A stretch of 64,000 nucleotides of DNA from an uncultured Coriobacteriaceae bacterium (GTDB lineage Bacteria > Actinomycetota > Coriobacteriia > Coriobacteriales > Coriobacteriaceae): the NCBI GenBank assembly GCA_944320725.1, contig CALUIM010000002.1:186001-250000 (forward strand), in the 5' to 3' direction. Within the stretch, counting starts at the first letter, position 1; each line of letters starts with the position of its first letter. The notes under the pieces were generated by a model that did not search any database, was not told the origin of the DNA, and saw nothing but the letters and a program-made list of their open reading frames with translations. This document shows positions 24,089 to 32,629 of this stretch, piece after piece. A program made the position numbers and the translations under genes.

Positions 24089-24979
24089 TTAGCCCTCGAG
24101 CGCCTGGCGCGCAAGCTCGAGGCAACCCATGATGCCCTGCTTGCCCTCAAGGCTGTTGTTCACGATGTAGTTGTCAAGATCGTGCATCTCGGGCGTGGCG
24201 ATGTAGTTATTGAGCCACTCGGCGGTCTTGGCGCGCGAAAGCTCGACGATAGGGGTGTGGTCGGCCACACCGCCGCCGATGATGATTTTCTGCGGCGAAT
24301 AACACAGGATGTAGGTAGCGAGTGCTTGGCCGAGATACCCCGCGAGAAGATCCATCGCTTCAGCGTCTTCGGCCATCTCGCCGCCGCTCTTACCGTCCCA
24401 GCGCTTGGCGATGGCGGGACCGGCAACAAGGCCCTCGAAGCAATTGGTGTGATACGGGCAGGCACTGTTGTGAGCGATGGGATCGCGCGGATCGGGCAGT
24501 ACGCGGATATGGCCGGCTTCGGGGTGCATCATGCCATGCATGAGCTTACCGCCCGAAAGCACGCCCGCACCAATGCCCGTGCCGATGGTGAGATAGACAA
24601 CGTCGGTGAGGCCCTTCGCGCAGCCAAAGGTTACCTCGCCCAGGCATGCAACGTTGACATCGGTGTCATAGCCGCAGGGGACATCCAAGCGGCTGATAAC
24701 CGATCCGAGCATATCGAAATAACGCCACGCGGTCTTTGGGGTCTCAAGAATCTGGCCGTAGCGCGGCGAAGCGGGATTGACGGCAGTGGGGCCAAAGGCG
24801 CCAATACCAATCGCGGCGACGCCCTTATCGGCAAACCATGCGGCAACCTCGGTCATGGTCTCTTCGGGGGTTGTGGTGGGCAGCGAGATCTGCTCAACTA
24901 CCGTGCCATCACCGTATCCGGTGGCACACACCATCTTGGTGCCGCCGGCCTCAAGTGCACCCAGAAGCGTTGTATCCAT
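24089..24979 (-). CDS. ROK-family fructokinase
   Basis: A 296-residue sugar kinase of the ROK family, close to the fructokinase/GmuE type. The phosphate loop is LGALEAGGTKMVCA, VYLTIGTGIGAGVL follows, and the zinc site is HPEAGHI plus CPYHTNCFEGL. It phosphorylates fructose or a related hexose with ATP. It is divergent from the fructose-type PTS operon, and the shared intergenic region holds three matching operators, so all are likely under the RpiR regulator encoded at 29548. It ends at a terminator shared with pflA. Confidence 0.9.
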   Translation of the reverse strand: MDTTLLGALEAGGTKMVCATGYGDGTVVEQISLPTTTPEETMTEVAAWFADKGVAAIGIGAFGPTAVNPASPRYGQILETPKTAWRYFDMLGSVISRLDVPCGYDTDVNVACLGEVTFGCAKGLTDVVYLTIGTGIGAGVLSGGKLMHGMMHPEAGHIRVLPDPRDPIAHNSACPYHTNCFEGLVAGPAIAKRWDGKSGGEMAEDAEAMDLLAGYLGQALATYILCYSPQKIIIGGGVADHTPIVELSRAKTAEWLNNYIATPEMHDLDNYIVNNSLEGKQGIMGCLELARQALEG

Positions 24980-25010
24980 AGGATGATCCTTTCATAGGGG
25001 ATGAGGGACT

Positions 25011-25037
25011 GTTTCAACTATAGTAGCGAAATGAAAC
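25011..25037. promoter_or_regulatory. RpiR-type operator copy 1 (GTTTCA-N15-TGAAAC)
   Basis: GTTTCA at 25011 and TGAAAC at 25032 are inverted half-sites separated by exactly 15 bases, in the promoter region of the leftward fructokinase gene. Two more sites with the same spacing follow. Confidence 0.7.
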
Positions 25038-25206
25038 GAAATGCGCCTTTGGAACCCGCATACGGATGCTATCAATCGGCCTGCGGTTTTGCGTAGCCAG
25101 CCGAAAAAGCGGGGAGCGCACCGCATCAGTCTATATTTCAAAAAGGTGCGTGTAGAGGCATAAACAGGCAGGTGCGCGTTTGAAACCTTCCGTCATACCC
25201 GCTATC

Positions 25207-25233
25207 GTTTCACGGAGTTTTCTGTCATGAAAC
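25207..25233. promoter_or_regulatory. RpiR-type operator copy 2 (GTTTCA-N15-TGAAAC)
   Basis: The same half-sites and the same 15-base gap, 94 bp before copy 3 (about nine helical turns), in the 383-base divergent region between the fructokinase gene and the PTS operon. No gene is seen in that region. Confidence 0.7.
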
Positions 25234-25300
25234 CGCTCGCCCTCATTTTTCTACCGTTCGTCCTATAACAACCTGCTTAGGCGTTCAGACTTGCTCAGTT

Positions 25301-25327
25301 GTTTCATAAAACTGTAATATATGAAAC
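25301..25327. promoter_or_regulatory. RpiR-type operator copy 3 overlapping the PTS promoter
   Basis: The same 27-bp site. It covers most of the spacer and the -10 of a plausible promoter, TTGCTC (25291-25296), 18-base spacer, TAATAT (25315-25320), 36 bases ahead of the PTS EIIA start codon. A bound regulator would block RNA polymerase. Confidence 0.75.
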
Positions 25328-25362
25328 ACTGGCCGTAACAAGGAGCTGAAGGGAGGAACGTT

Positions 25363-25857
25363 ATGGCAGAGGGAAGTACGCGCGGTTTCGACATATCGAA
25401 CGTCATCGATCAGAAGCTCATCGCACTCGATCTGGATGTGTCCAACAAGGTTGAGATGCTCGAGCGCCTGACCGATCTGTTCGAGGAGCAGGGCAAGCTC
25501 AACGATCGCGAGGCCTTCTTCAAGGATGTCATGTGGCGCGAAGGCGAGGGTCAGACCGGCATTGGCATGGGTGTCGCCATCCCGCACGGCAAATCGGAGG
25601 GCGTCAACGAGACGGCGCTGGCAATCGGCACGTCCAAGCAGCCCATCGAGTGGGAGTCGCTCGACGGCGAGCCGGTGAGCATCGTGATTTTGTTCGCGGT
25701 CACCATGGGCGATTCGGATGTCGTGCATCTCAAGCTGCTCCAGCATGTCGCCATGCTGCTCGCACACGAGAGCTTCGTCGACAAGCTGCATGCGGTGAAG
25801 AGCCCCGAGGAGATGCTCGCGCTGCTCGAGTCCAGCCCCGACGACTACGACGACTAG
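25363..25857 (+). CDS. PTS fructose-type EIIA component
   Basis: A 164-residue EIIA of the fructose/mannitol family. The phosphorylated histidine is His75 in GVAIPHGKSEG. It takes phosphate from HPr and passes it to EIIB. GGGAGGAACGTT precedes the ATG. It heads an operon EIIA, EIIB, EIIC, aldolase, aldolase, and RpiR regulator. With two aldolases downstream, the transported sugar is likely a ketose or a sugar alcohol converted to a ketose-bisphosphate (fructose or tagatose type); that is inferred. Confidence 0.9.
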   Translation: MAEGSTRGFDISNVIDQKLIALDLDVSNKVEMLERLTDLFEEQGKLNDREAFFKDVMWREGEGQTGIGMGVAIPHGKSEGVNETALAIGTSKQPIEWESLDGEPVSIVILFAVTMGDSDVVHLKLLQHVAMLLAHESFVDKLHAVKSPEEMLALLESSPDDYDD

Positions 25858-25940
25858 GTCTGAGTGCTCACAATGCCGCAGATGGGATGGATCGCCTGCC
25901 CGCTGCGGGAAAAGGGGAAAGGCGAAGAAGGAGGAGCTCT

Positions 25941-26246
25941 ATGAAGCTCGTTGGAGTATGCGCCTGCACGTCTGGTATCGCGCACACCTACATGGCTAAG
26001 GAGAAGCTCGTCAAGGCAGCCGAGGCGCTGGGACATGAGATTCATGTCGAGACCCAGGGCACGATCGGCACGGAGGATCCGCTCACGCCCGAGCAGATCG
26101 CCGAGGCCGATGCTGTCATCCTTGCCGTCGACATCAAGATCGACAAGTCGCGTTTCGAGGGGAAGCGCGTCATGGAGGTTCCCACCTCCGTCGTCCTCAA
26201 GGCTTCCAAGCAGATCATCAACAAGATCGAGGAGAGCCTGAACTAG
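25941..26246 (+). CDS. PTS fructose-type EIIB component
   Basis: A 101-residue EIIB domain. The phosphorylated cysteine is Cys9 in the motif CTSGIAHTYMA. It passes phosphate from EIIA to the sugar bound at EIIC. In many bacteria the EIIB and EIIC parts are fused (FruA); here they are separate genes 37 bases apart. AAGGAGGAG precedes the ATG. Confidence 0.92.
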   Translation: MKLVGVCACTSGIAHTYMAKEKLVKAAEALGHEIHVETQGTIGTEDPLTPEQIAEADAVILAVDIKIDKSRFEGKRVMEVPTSVVLKASKQIINKIEESLN

Positions 26247-26283
26247 AGGCTATGCCTGGTTAGGCAAAAGGAAAGGGGATTAC

Positions 26284-27399
26284 ATGAAAGGCAAGTTCAC
26301 CATTGCCGAGATCAAGAAGCACCTGCTTACCGCGATTAGCTACTTGCTGCCGCTCATCGTTGCTTCTGGTCTGCTCATCGCCATCGGCAACCTGACCGGT
26401 GGCACCAACATTGCTTCGATCGACGACCTTGGTTCCATGACCGTGCCCTCCGCGTTCACCACGCTTGGCTCCATGGGCATGGGCCTCATCCCGGCCTTCA
26501 TCGGCGGCTACATCGCCTACTCGGTTGCCGACCGTCCCGGCATCGCCCCCGGTTTCCTCATGGGCGAGATTGCGTCCTTCCTGGGCGCAGGCTTCTTGGG
26601 CGGCCTGATCGGCGGTCTGCTTGTTGGTTACATCGCGCTTGCTATCGAGACCTATCTCAAGGTTCCGAAGTGGGCTCAGGCGCTCATGCCCATGATGATC
26701 ATCCCGCTGCTGTCTGCGATGCTCGGTGCACTCATCATGTTCTTTGTGCTCGGCGGCCCGCTCACCATGTTCACCGCTGCGCTCACCAACTTCATCACCG
26801 GCCTCGACCAGAGCCAGAAGGCCCTGTACGGCTTCATCATCGGCTGGATTGGCTGTCTCGATTACGGTGGAGCCATCTCCAAGGTTCCGAATCTCATCTG
26901 CGACGGCCTCATGGCCGACGGCATCTATGGCCCCGAGGGCATCAAGGTGCTTGCTGCTATGGTTCCGCCCATCGGCGTGACCCTCGGCTGGCTCCTCTCC
27001 AAGGCCATCAACAAGCCCATCTTCAAGCAGACTGAGGAAGAGAACATCAAGATCGCCTTCCCCATGGGCATCTGCATGATCTCTGAGGGCGTTATCCCCA
27101 TCGCCATGAACGACCTGATTCGCACCGTTATCTCCACCTCCATTGGTTGCGGTGTCTGCGGCGCCATCTCCTTCTCGATGGGCGTCGAGTCCATGGTTCC
27201 TTCGGGCGGCGTCTTCGTTATCCCGGCCATGACCAACCCGCTGTGGGCGGTTGTCGCGCTGCTCGTGGGCTCCTGCGTTACCGCGGTGCTGCTGGTGCTC
27301 ATCAAGAAGCGCCTCACGCCCGAGCAGATGAACGACCTCGACGTCCCCGAGGACGATGAAGAGGCCGAGGTCGACCTCTCCGGGTTCAGCCTCTCGTAG
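26284..27399 (+). CDS. PTS fructose-type EIIC permease
   Basis: A 371-residue membrane permease, about nine to ten helices, of the fructose EIIC family (ITYLLPL-type start AISYLLPLIVASGLLIAIG, then PGIAPGFLMGE, and YGFIIGWIGCLDYGG). It binds and moves the sugar while EIIB phosphorylates it. The C-terminal 30 residues are acidic and soluble. GAAAGGGG precedes the ATG. Confidence 0.92.
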   Translation: MKGKFTIAEIKKHLLTAISYLLPLIVASGLLIAIGNLTGGTNIASIDDLGSMTVPSAFTTLGSMGMGLIPAFIGGYIAYSVADRPGIAPGFLMGEIASFLGAGFLGGLIGGLLVGYIALAIETYLKVPKWAQALMPMMIIPLLSAMLGALIMFFVLGGPLTMFTAALTNFITGLDQSQKALYGFIIGWIGCLDYGGAISKVPNLICDGLMADGIYGPEGIKVLAAMVPPIGVTLGWLLSKAINKPIFKQTEEENIKIAFPMGICMISEGVIPIAMNDLIRTVISTSIGCGVCGAISFSMGVESMVPSGGVFVIPAMTNPLWAVVALLVGSCVTAVLLVLIKKRLTPEQMNDLDVPEDDEEAEVDLSGFSLS

Positions 27400-27445
27400 G
27401 TTTGTTTGCTCGGCGGGCATACGCTCGCTGAACAGATTCAAGGTA

Positions 27446-27496
27446 AGCGCGCCGTGTCTAGCATTCGCTCCCCTCAGCGGCGCGCTCCTCTTTTTA
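27446..27496 (+). terminator. Terminator-like hairpin inside the PTS-aldolase operon
   Basis: AGCGCGCCG (27446-27454) pairs with CGGCGCGCT (27478-27486), followed by CCTCTTTTT. It lies between EIIC and the first aldolase, so some transcripts should end here, leaving the transporter at higher level than the aldolases. Confidence 0.65.
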
Positions 27497-27564
27497 GCGC
27501 AGGGCGGCAGCTGCACGGTGCCGAGCTCCGAAGCTGCACGTACGATTCGTGAAAGGATCACTCG

Positions 27565-28425
27565 ATGTATCAGTCGATGAAGGGCATGCTCGCCAAGGCG
27601 AATGCCGAGGGCTATGCCGTGATGGCCATCAACGCCTTCAACCTCGAGACGGCGCGCGGCGTCATCAAGGCGGCAGAGGAGATGGATGCCCCCATCATTA
27701 TCGATTTGCTGCAGGATCACGTGATGTCGTTCTTTGACTGCGATATCCTCACCAAGCCGATCGTGAAGATGGCGGAGCAGAGCCCTGTCCCCGTGGCCAT
27801 TAATCTCGACCACGGTCATGACATCGCGCATCTCAAGCGCTGTCTGCATGAGGGCTTTTCAAGCGTGATGTGTGATGCGTCGGCCTACGATGCCGAGGAA
27901 AACGCTCGCATCACACGCTCGGTGGTCGAGCTCGCCCAGATATACGACGCGTCTGTCGAGGCAGAGGTGGGTAACATGGGCCGCATCGACGATGCGGGCG
28001 TCGTGCTGACCGATGACCAGATGTACACCGACCCTGATGTCGCCATCGACTTCATTCAGAAGACCGGTATCGACGCGCTTGCGGTGTCCTATGGCTCCAC
28101 GCACGGCGACTATCCCGAAGGGTACGTGCCTACCTTCCATTTCGACATCGTCGAGAAAATCAAGGCGGCCACGGGCGCTGCGCTCGTACTGCATGGCGGA
28201 TCGGGCGCTGGCGACGACAACATGCGTCGCTCCGTTGAGGCGGGCATCAATAAGATCAACGTGGGCACCGACTACATGATCGCGCAGCGCGAGTTCGTCG
28301 CTCATGCGCTCGCCGAGAATCCCGACTATGACTTCCCAACACTCATGCAGGATAGCTGGACTGCGGGAATCGACACCATTAAGCACTACATCGAGATTTC
28401 TGGTTCTGCCGGTAAGGCGCGCTAG
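27565..28425 (+). CDS. Class II ketose-bisphosphate aldolase (fructose/tagatose type)
   Basis: A 286-residue zinc-dependent aldolase of the class II FBA/GatY/KbaY family. Metal and substrate motifs visible: LDHGHDIAHLKRCL, VEAEVGNMG, GSTHGDYP and LVLHGGSGAGDDN, with INVGTDY near the end. It splits a ketose-1,6-bisphosphate to dihydroxyacetone phosphate and glyceraldehyde-3-phosphate; fructose versus tagatose bisphosphate cannot be decided. GAAAGGATC precedes the ATG. It lies in the RpiR-controlled operon and is only moderately similar to the two other aldolases in the window. Confidence 0.88.
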   Translation: MYQSMKGMLAKANAEGYAVMAINAFNLETARGVIKAAEEMDAPIIIDLLQDHVMSFFDCDILTKPIVKMAEQSPVPVAINLDHGHDIAHLKRCLHEGFSSVMCDASAYDAEENARITRSVVELAQIYDASVEAEVGNMGRIDDAGVVLTDDQMYTDPDVAIDFIQKTGIDALAVSYGSTHGDYPEGYVPTFHFDIVEKIKAATGAALVLHGGSGAGDDNMRRSVEAGINKINVGTDYMIAQREFVAHALAENPDYDFPTLMQDSWTAGIDTIKHYIEISGSAGKAR

Positions 28426-28503
28426 TTACGAGGGCTTCACATCCGCGTTTGCGGATTCAAGCATATTCACTGCTCATTCGTATGAAAGTAGATGGGAGAA
28501 ACC

Positions 28504-29406
28504 ATGCTTATCAACATGTCTCAGATGCTCGAGGTTGCCAAGGAGAAGCATTTTGCTGTTGGCGCCTACAACGTGTCTGAGAGCAACCTGTTCCGCACCG
28601 TTGTCGAGGCCGCCGAGGCCAACGATGCTCCCGCGATCATCGCGGTGCACCCCACCGAGCTCGCGTACTGCAAGGACGATTTCGTCAAGTACATGGTTGC
28701 CCGTTGCGCCAACAGCCCGGTGCCGTTCGTCATCCACATGGATCACGGCGACAGCATCGAGAGCATCATGCGCGCCATCCACGACGGCTTCACGTCCGTC
28801 ATGATCGACGGCTCGGCGCTTCCCTTCGAGGAGAACATTGCCAAGACCGCCGAGGTCGTGCGCTATGCTCATATGGTCAACGTCTCCGTTGAGGGCGAGC
28901 TCGGCACCATCGGCGACACTGGCACCTCCATCGAGGGCGGCATGACCGAGGTCATCTACACCGATCCCGATGACGCCAAGAAGTTCGTCGAGGAGACCGG
29001 CGTCGATACGCTGGCTGTTGCCATCGGCACCTGCCACGGCCTGTATCCCAAGGGCGTGACCCCGAAGTTGCGCATGGACGTGCTCAAGGCCATCAAGGAG
29101 AAGGTCGACCTGCCGCTCGTGCTTCACGGTGGTTCGGGCAACCCCGATTCCGAGATCGCCGAGGCCGTGAAGATCGGCATCCAGAAGGTCAACATCTCCT
29201 CCGATTACAAGAGCGCTTTCTTCATCAAGGCGCGCGAGATCCTCTCGCAGGAGGGCTCGGGCTGGGACCCCAACAACCTGTTCCCCGCGTGCATCGAGGC
29301 CGGCAAAGAGGTCATCAAGCACAAGATGGAGCTCTTCGGGTGCGTTGGTGCTGCCAAGTACTATCGTGACCCCGTGACCCCGCAGTGGCGCCAGGAGCTT
29401 GCGTAG
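28504..29406 (+). CDS. Class II ketose-bisphosphate aldolase (second in operon)
   Basis: A 300-residue paralogue of the previous gene. Motifs: HMDHGDSIESIM, VEGELGTIGDT, GTCHGLYPKG, LVLHGGSGNPDSE and VNISSDYK. It keeps the longer insert GDTGTSIEGG after ELGTIG and a C-terminal tail with VGAAKYYRDP, both unlike the first. Two aldolases in one operon may have different bisphosphate specificity. The ATG at 28504 is preferred over an upstream start at 28492 because GGGAGA lies just ahead of it. A rho-independent terminator follows. Confidence 0.9.
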   Translation: MLINMSQMLEVAKEKHFAVGAYNVSESNLFRTVVEAAEANDAPAIIAVHPTELAYCKDDFVKYMVARCANSPVPFVIHMDHGDSIESIMRAIHDGFTSVMIDGSALPFEENIAKTAEVVRYAHMVNVSVEGELGTIGDTGTSIEGGMTEVIYTDPDDAKKFVEETGVDTLAVAIGTCHGLYPKGVTPKLRMDVLKAIKEKVDLPLVLHGGSGNPDSEIAEAVKIGIQKVNISSDYKSAFFIKAREILSQEGSGWDPNNLFPACIEAGKEVIKHKMELFGCVGAAKYYRDPVTPQWRQELA

Positions 29407-29479
29407 GGTATGACAAGGCATGCCGAAGTAACGTGGCGTTTTGCCTGATTGCATACGGTATGTCCCGTCAACTTTCGGG

Positions 29480-29510
29480 AGAGGGTCCGGCTTCGGACCC
29501 TCTCTTTTGT
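29480..29510 (+). terminator. Rho-independent terminator after the aldolase operon
   Basis: AGAGGGTCCG, a GCTT loop and CGGACCCTCT are followed by CTTTTGT, a textbook intrinsic terminator between the second aldolase and the RpiR gene. Confidence 0.9.
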
Positions 29511-29547
29511 ATTATCATGACGTTTATCAAGCGCGGGAAGGTTAGCG

Positions 29548-30441
29548 ATGCAGCAGCGTAGGGGCAGCGTGATAAATGAGATTTGCTCGCTTTACGATCG
29601 TCTGAGCGATCGCGAGCAGCTTATTGCCGACTTCGTGATGGCCCATCAAAGCGATGTGCCCTCCATGACCACGCGCGAGATTGCCACCAAAAGTGAGACG
29701 TCCGCTGCTACCGTATCGCGGTTTGTGCGGCATCTGGGCTATGAGAGCTTCGCCGATCTGCGCGATGCCATGCTGCATGATAACGGGGGAGAGGATTCCC
29801 CGCGCATGCCCTCGACGGTCATCTCGCTCGATGCACCGCGTGCCGCCATGGAAACCGTGCTGCTGGCAAAGAACCGCGAGCTACTCGATACGCTGAGCCT
29901 CGTGAGTGATCAGGACCTGGTGAATGCGGTCCACCTTATCGAGAACGCCGACTCCATCGTGTTCGCCGCGGTGGGCAACACCATTCCGGCTGCCCAGTCA
30001 GCGTCGTTCCTCATTGCTCAGCTGGGCCTTCGCGCGTATTGCGCCCCCACCACCGAGGCGATGATGCTTTCGTCGATGGCACTCACCAAGCGTGACGTGT
30101 TGGTGTTCATGTCGAAATCGGGCCATTCGAAGCGTCTCAATCAGATGATGGACAACGCCATCGATTCTCAGACGCCCACAATCGTTATCACCAACGTTCC
30201 CGATTCGCCACTTGCCGTGCGCGCTACCTGCATGCTGCAAACGGCGACGCGCGACAAGATGCTCAATAGCGACCTCCCGTTTTCGCATAACTCGATTAAT
30301 TTCATTTTCGAAGTCATCTTCTTGCTCCTCTGCTCCGACGTGCCCAACATGAAGGCACGGGCCGGCCTGCTGTGGAAGTCGCTTGGTGAGGACAAGGGTG
30401 TTTCCGGCGAGGTGTTCCCGCCGCAGGTGGGCGGACTGTAG
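29548..30441 (+). CDS. RpiR/MurR-family transcriptional regulator
   Basis: A 297-residue regulator with an N-terminal HTH_6 domain (LSDREQLIADFVM; TTREIATKSETSAATVSRFVRHLGY is the helix-turn-helix) and a C-terminal SIS sugar-phosphate-binding domain (IVFAAVGNTIPAAQSASFLI, VLVFMSKSGHSKRLNQMM). It should sense a phosphosugar made by the PTS-aldolase pathway. The three GTTTCA-N15-TGAAAC sites ahead of the PTS operon and fructokinase gene are its likely targets, though none is seen upstream of its own gene. The terminator before it means it has its own promoter. Confidence 0.9.
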   Translation: MQQRRGSVINEICSLYDRLSDREQLIADFVMAHQSDVPSMTTREIATKSETSAATVSRFVRHLGYESFADLRDAMLHDNGGEDSPRMPSTVISLDAPRAAMETVLLAKNRELLDTLSLVSDQDLVNAVHLIENADSIVFAAVGNTIPAAQSASFLIAQLGLRAYCAPTTEAMMLSSMALTKRDVLVFMSKSGHSKRLNQMMDNAIDSQTPTIVITNVPDSPLAVRATCMLQTATRDKMLNSDLPFSHNSINFIFEVIFLLLCSDVPNMKARAGLLWKSLGEDKGVSGEVFPPQVGGL

Positions 30442-30531
30442 AGGTCGGGCCGATGCGCCGCTGCCGCGAAGTGCTGCGGGCGCGTCATGCTATCATGCCA
30501 GCTCAGGACAATGTTTGAAGATGGGAGCGGC

Positions 30532-31356
30532 ATGACCCCAACGATAGCGATTATCGGCGCGCTGGATAAAGAGGTTCGGCAGATCTACGGCGCGGTGGAT
30601 AAGGGAACCGTTGTCGAGGAAGCAGGCCTCACCATCATTGGTGGCGGCTATCACGGATTCAACCTTGTTGCCACAACGGCGGGCATGGGAACCGTGAACG
30701 CGGCTGCAGCGACACAGCACCTCATCTCGGCATATGGTGCCAATGCTGTCATCTTTTCCGGCATTGCCGGCGGGCTCAATCCATCGCTGCACATCAACGA
30801 TGTCGTGATCGGCGAGCGCCTACGCTATACCGATACCGACACCGCGCTCATTGCGGAGTCTAAGCCTGGGCTCGAGGAGTACGCGTCCTCAGATTTCCTT
30901 GTCGACCTTGCCGAGGAGACGCTGCTGTCGTTTGGCTATGTGGACGCCACGCTTTCCGATGCCGAGGTTGCTCCGGGGAGCGAGGCCCGCGCCATTGCAG
31001 ATGCCTCTCCGTTCCGTCGCAATATAACCCAGGAAGAACCCCAGCGCTACCTGCGCGGCACCATCGCCACGGGCAATCGCTTCGTTTCGGGAGCAGAGAT
31101 GCGCGCCGCCGTTGTTGCGGCGACCGGTGCCGATTGCGCCGAGATGGAGGGTGCTGCCGTTGCACATATCGCCGCTAAAAACGGAGTGGATTGCCTGGTG
31201 CTGCGCGCCATCTCGGATACCTGCGACGAAAGCTATGATGAACTATGCGCTCGCGAGTTCACGCTGGACGGATACGCCAAAACAGCAAGCAGCATCACGC
31301 TTGCCATCGTGCGCCGCCTTGCCGTGAAGCTCGGCGTCGCCAAGCACGAATACTGA
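30532..31356 (+). CDS. mtnN: 5'-methylthioadenosine/S-adenosylhomocysteine nucleosidase family
   Basis: A 274-residue PNP_UDP_1 family hydrolase. IAIIGALDKEVRQI at the start, VIFSGIAGGLNPSLHINDVVIG, the catalytic-region CAEMEGAAVAHIA and LRAISDTCDE (catalytic Asp) match MTA/SAH nucleosidases, which cleave the adenine from methylthioadenosine and S-adenosylhomocysteine. The protein is about 40 residues longer than the E. coli enzyme, with an insert after VVIGERLRYTD. The ATG at 30532 has GGGAGCGG ahead. It lies 11 bases before the EngB gene and probably shares its transcript. Confidence 0.82.
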   Translation: MTPTIAIIGALDKEVRQIYGAVDKGTVVEEAGLTIIGGGYHGFNLVATTAGMGTVNAAAATQHLISAYGANAVIFSGIAGGLNPSLHINDVVIGERLRYTDTDTALIAESKPGLEEYASSDFLVDLAEETLLSFGYVDATLSDAEVAPGSEARAIADASPFRRNITQEEPQRYLRGTIATGNRFVSGAEMRAAVVAATGADCAEMEGAAVAHIAAKNGVDCLVLRAISDTCDESYDELCAREFTLDGYAKTASSITLAIVRRLAVKLGVAKHEY

Positions 31357-31367
31357 TAGGAGATCTC

Positions 31368-31958
31368 ATGGCAGATCAGATCAACTACCAGCTTGCCCAT
31401 TTTGTTGCCAGCTACGGCGCGGCATCGCAGATTCCGCCGTCGACGTGTCCCGAGGTTTCGTTTGTGGGTCGGTCGAACGTGGGCAAGTCCTCGCTGATGA
31501 ATAAGCTGTTCGGGCGCAAGGGCCTCGTCAAGGTTTCGAGCACGCCTGGCAAGACGTCCAACATCAACTTCTTCGAGGCCGATGGGGTGCACTTCATCGA
31601 TCTGCCGGGGTACGGTTTCGCACGCCGCTCCAAGGCGGAGCGCGACCGGTGGGCAAAGCTCATCGGTGACTTCTTCGAGCTCGAGCGCAGCTTTAATTTG
31701 GTGGTTTCGCTTGTCGACATCCGCCATGATCCCAGCAAGCTCGACCATCAGATGATCGAGTTTCTGCAAGAAGGGGAGTATCCGTTTGTGGTGGCGCTGA
31801 CCAAAGCCGATAAGCTCAGCCGCAATCAGCAGGGCAAGCAACTCGCCACTATTCGCAAGCAGCTGAGTGTCCCGCCGGAGAACATCATCGTGACGTCCTC
31901 GCAAACGGGCACGGGCATCGACGAGCTTAAGCAGCGCATCGCCCAGCACTGCCTGTAA
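31368..31958 (+). CDS. engB: Ribosome-biogenesis GTPase EngB/YsxC
   Basis: A 196-residue small GTPase of the TrmE-Era-EngA family. G1 GRSNVGKSSL, a G2 threonine in TPGKTSNIN, G3 DLPGYG, G4 TKADKL and a G5-like TSSQTG are all present in order. EngB proteins are needed for assembly of the large ribosomal subunit. AGGAGA lies ahead of the ATG at 31368. Confidence 0.95.
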   Translation: MADQINYQLAHFVASYGAASQIPPSTCPEVSFVGRSNVGKSSLMNKLFGRKGLVKVSSTPGKTSNINFFEADGVHFIDLPGYGFARRSKAERDRWAKLIGDFFELERSFNLVVSLVDIRHDPSKLDHQMIEFLQEGEYPFVVALTKADKLSRNQQGKQLATIRKQLSVPPENIIVTSSQTGTGIDELKQRIAQHCL

Positions 31959-32049
31959 CCTTTCGTTCGCGCATACTCACGACGCGATGGGAAGCGTCGC
32001 GACGCTTGGCGCGGCCGCGTTTGGCGTCTCAGATAGGAATATACAATTA

Positions 32050-32450
32050 TCCTCGTGATACAGCCATGTTTATACACAACATGTCAAAGAGCATTCGTAG
32101 CAATTCGAGCTGATGGTCACGAGCGGACACTTATGGGTTGCAGGGACGTAGCAACACTCGGATTTGGGCGAAATAGAAGCCCTGTGGCTGCCTCGACAGC
32201 TGGCAGTTGCTCGCATATTGCTATCTTATATAGCAATATGCGAGCTCATAGCAGAGCGAGGTTCAGTTTCGCGTATGTATACGCTCGATTTTCACCCATA
32301 CGTCAAAGGAATTGACCACGAGGTAGGGGTTGCTACGCATGTCGCACCCATAGGTCTCCTGTCGTGACCATGCAGCGTCCGAAACCGCTCGGATTGCTCG
32401 GGATGCTCACCTATTTCCCGATGATTTCACTCTGTGTATAATTGGTATCG
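32050..32450. repeat. Large imperfect inverted duplication in a 671-base gene-free gap
   Basis: The gap 31959-32629 has no supportable gene. Its centre is a perfect 16-bp stem (32209-32224 with 32230-32245, 5-base loop). Working outward, the arms keep matching: 32166-32180 with 32283-32297 (weaker), 32109-32155 with 32329-32375 (strong, including GTAGCAAC and ATGGTCACGA), 32089-32110 with 32387-32408, and TTATACACA near 32070 with its complement near 32436. Each arm is about 190 bases. It looks like two head-to-head copies of one sequence that have since diverged. The right arm contains the -10 of the downstream operon. Confidence 0.6.
32437..32442 (+). promoter_or_regulatory. Putative -10 hexamer TATAAT upstream of the aldolase/ascorbate-type PTS operon
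   Basis: A perfect TATAAT preceded by TGTG; no strong -35 lies 16-18 bases upstream. It is 188 bases from the aldolase start codon and 20 bases ahead of the direct repeats at 32462. A second possible start region (TTATGATAAT) lies near 32537. Confidence 0.4.
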
Positions 32451-32461
32451 TCGTTGAGTAC

Positions 32462-32492
32462 CGGCAAACGGTTGGTATTCGGCGGCAAACGG
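32462..32492. promoter_or_regulatory. Paired direct repeats 21 bp apart (copy at PTS operon)
   Basis: CGGCAAACGG occurs at 32462 and again at 32483, a 21-bp period, in the leader of the aldolase-PTS operon. The first shares 15 bases exactly (CGGCAAACGGTTGGT) with the pfl site at 18958. The reverse strand reads like paired LytTR half-sites (core CCGTTTGC). Confidence 0.5.
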
Positions 32493-32629
32493 CTTACGGC
32501 ACAAAACTTTCAGAAAATGGGTTAAACGTACGTACATTATGATAATCTAATAATCGTCCAAGTAAGGATGTTTCGTGAAGGGTCAGAGGGGCTGGCCCGC
32601 ACGAGGCGATACCAGATGAGGAGGACACG

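Noticed and set aside
32164-32367. 67-codon frame inside the inverted duplication
   Set aside because: It starts with TTG without a ribosome site and simply crosses both arms of the palindrome, which explains its openness.
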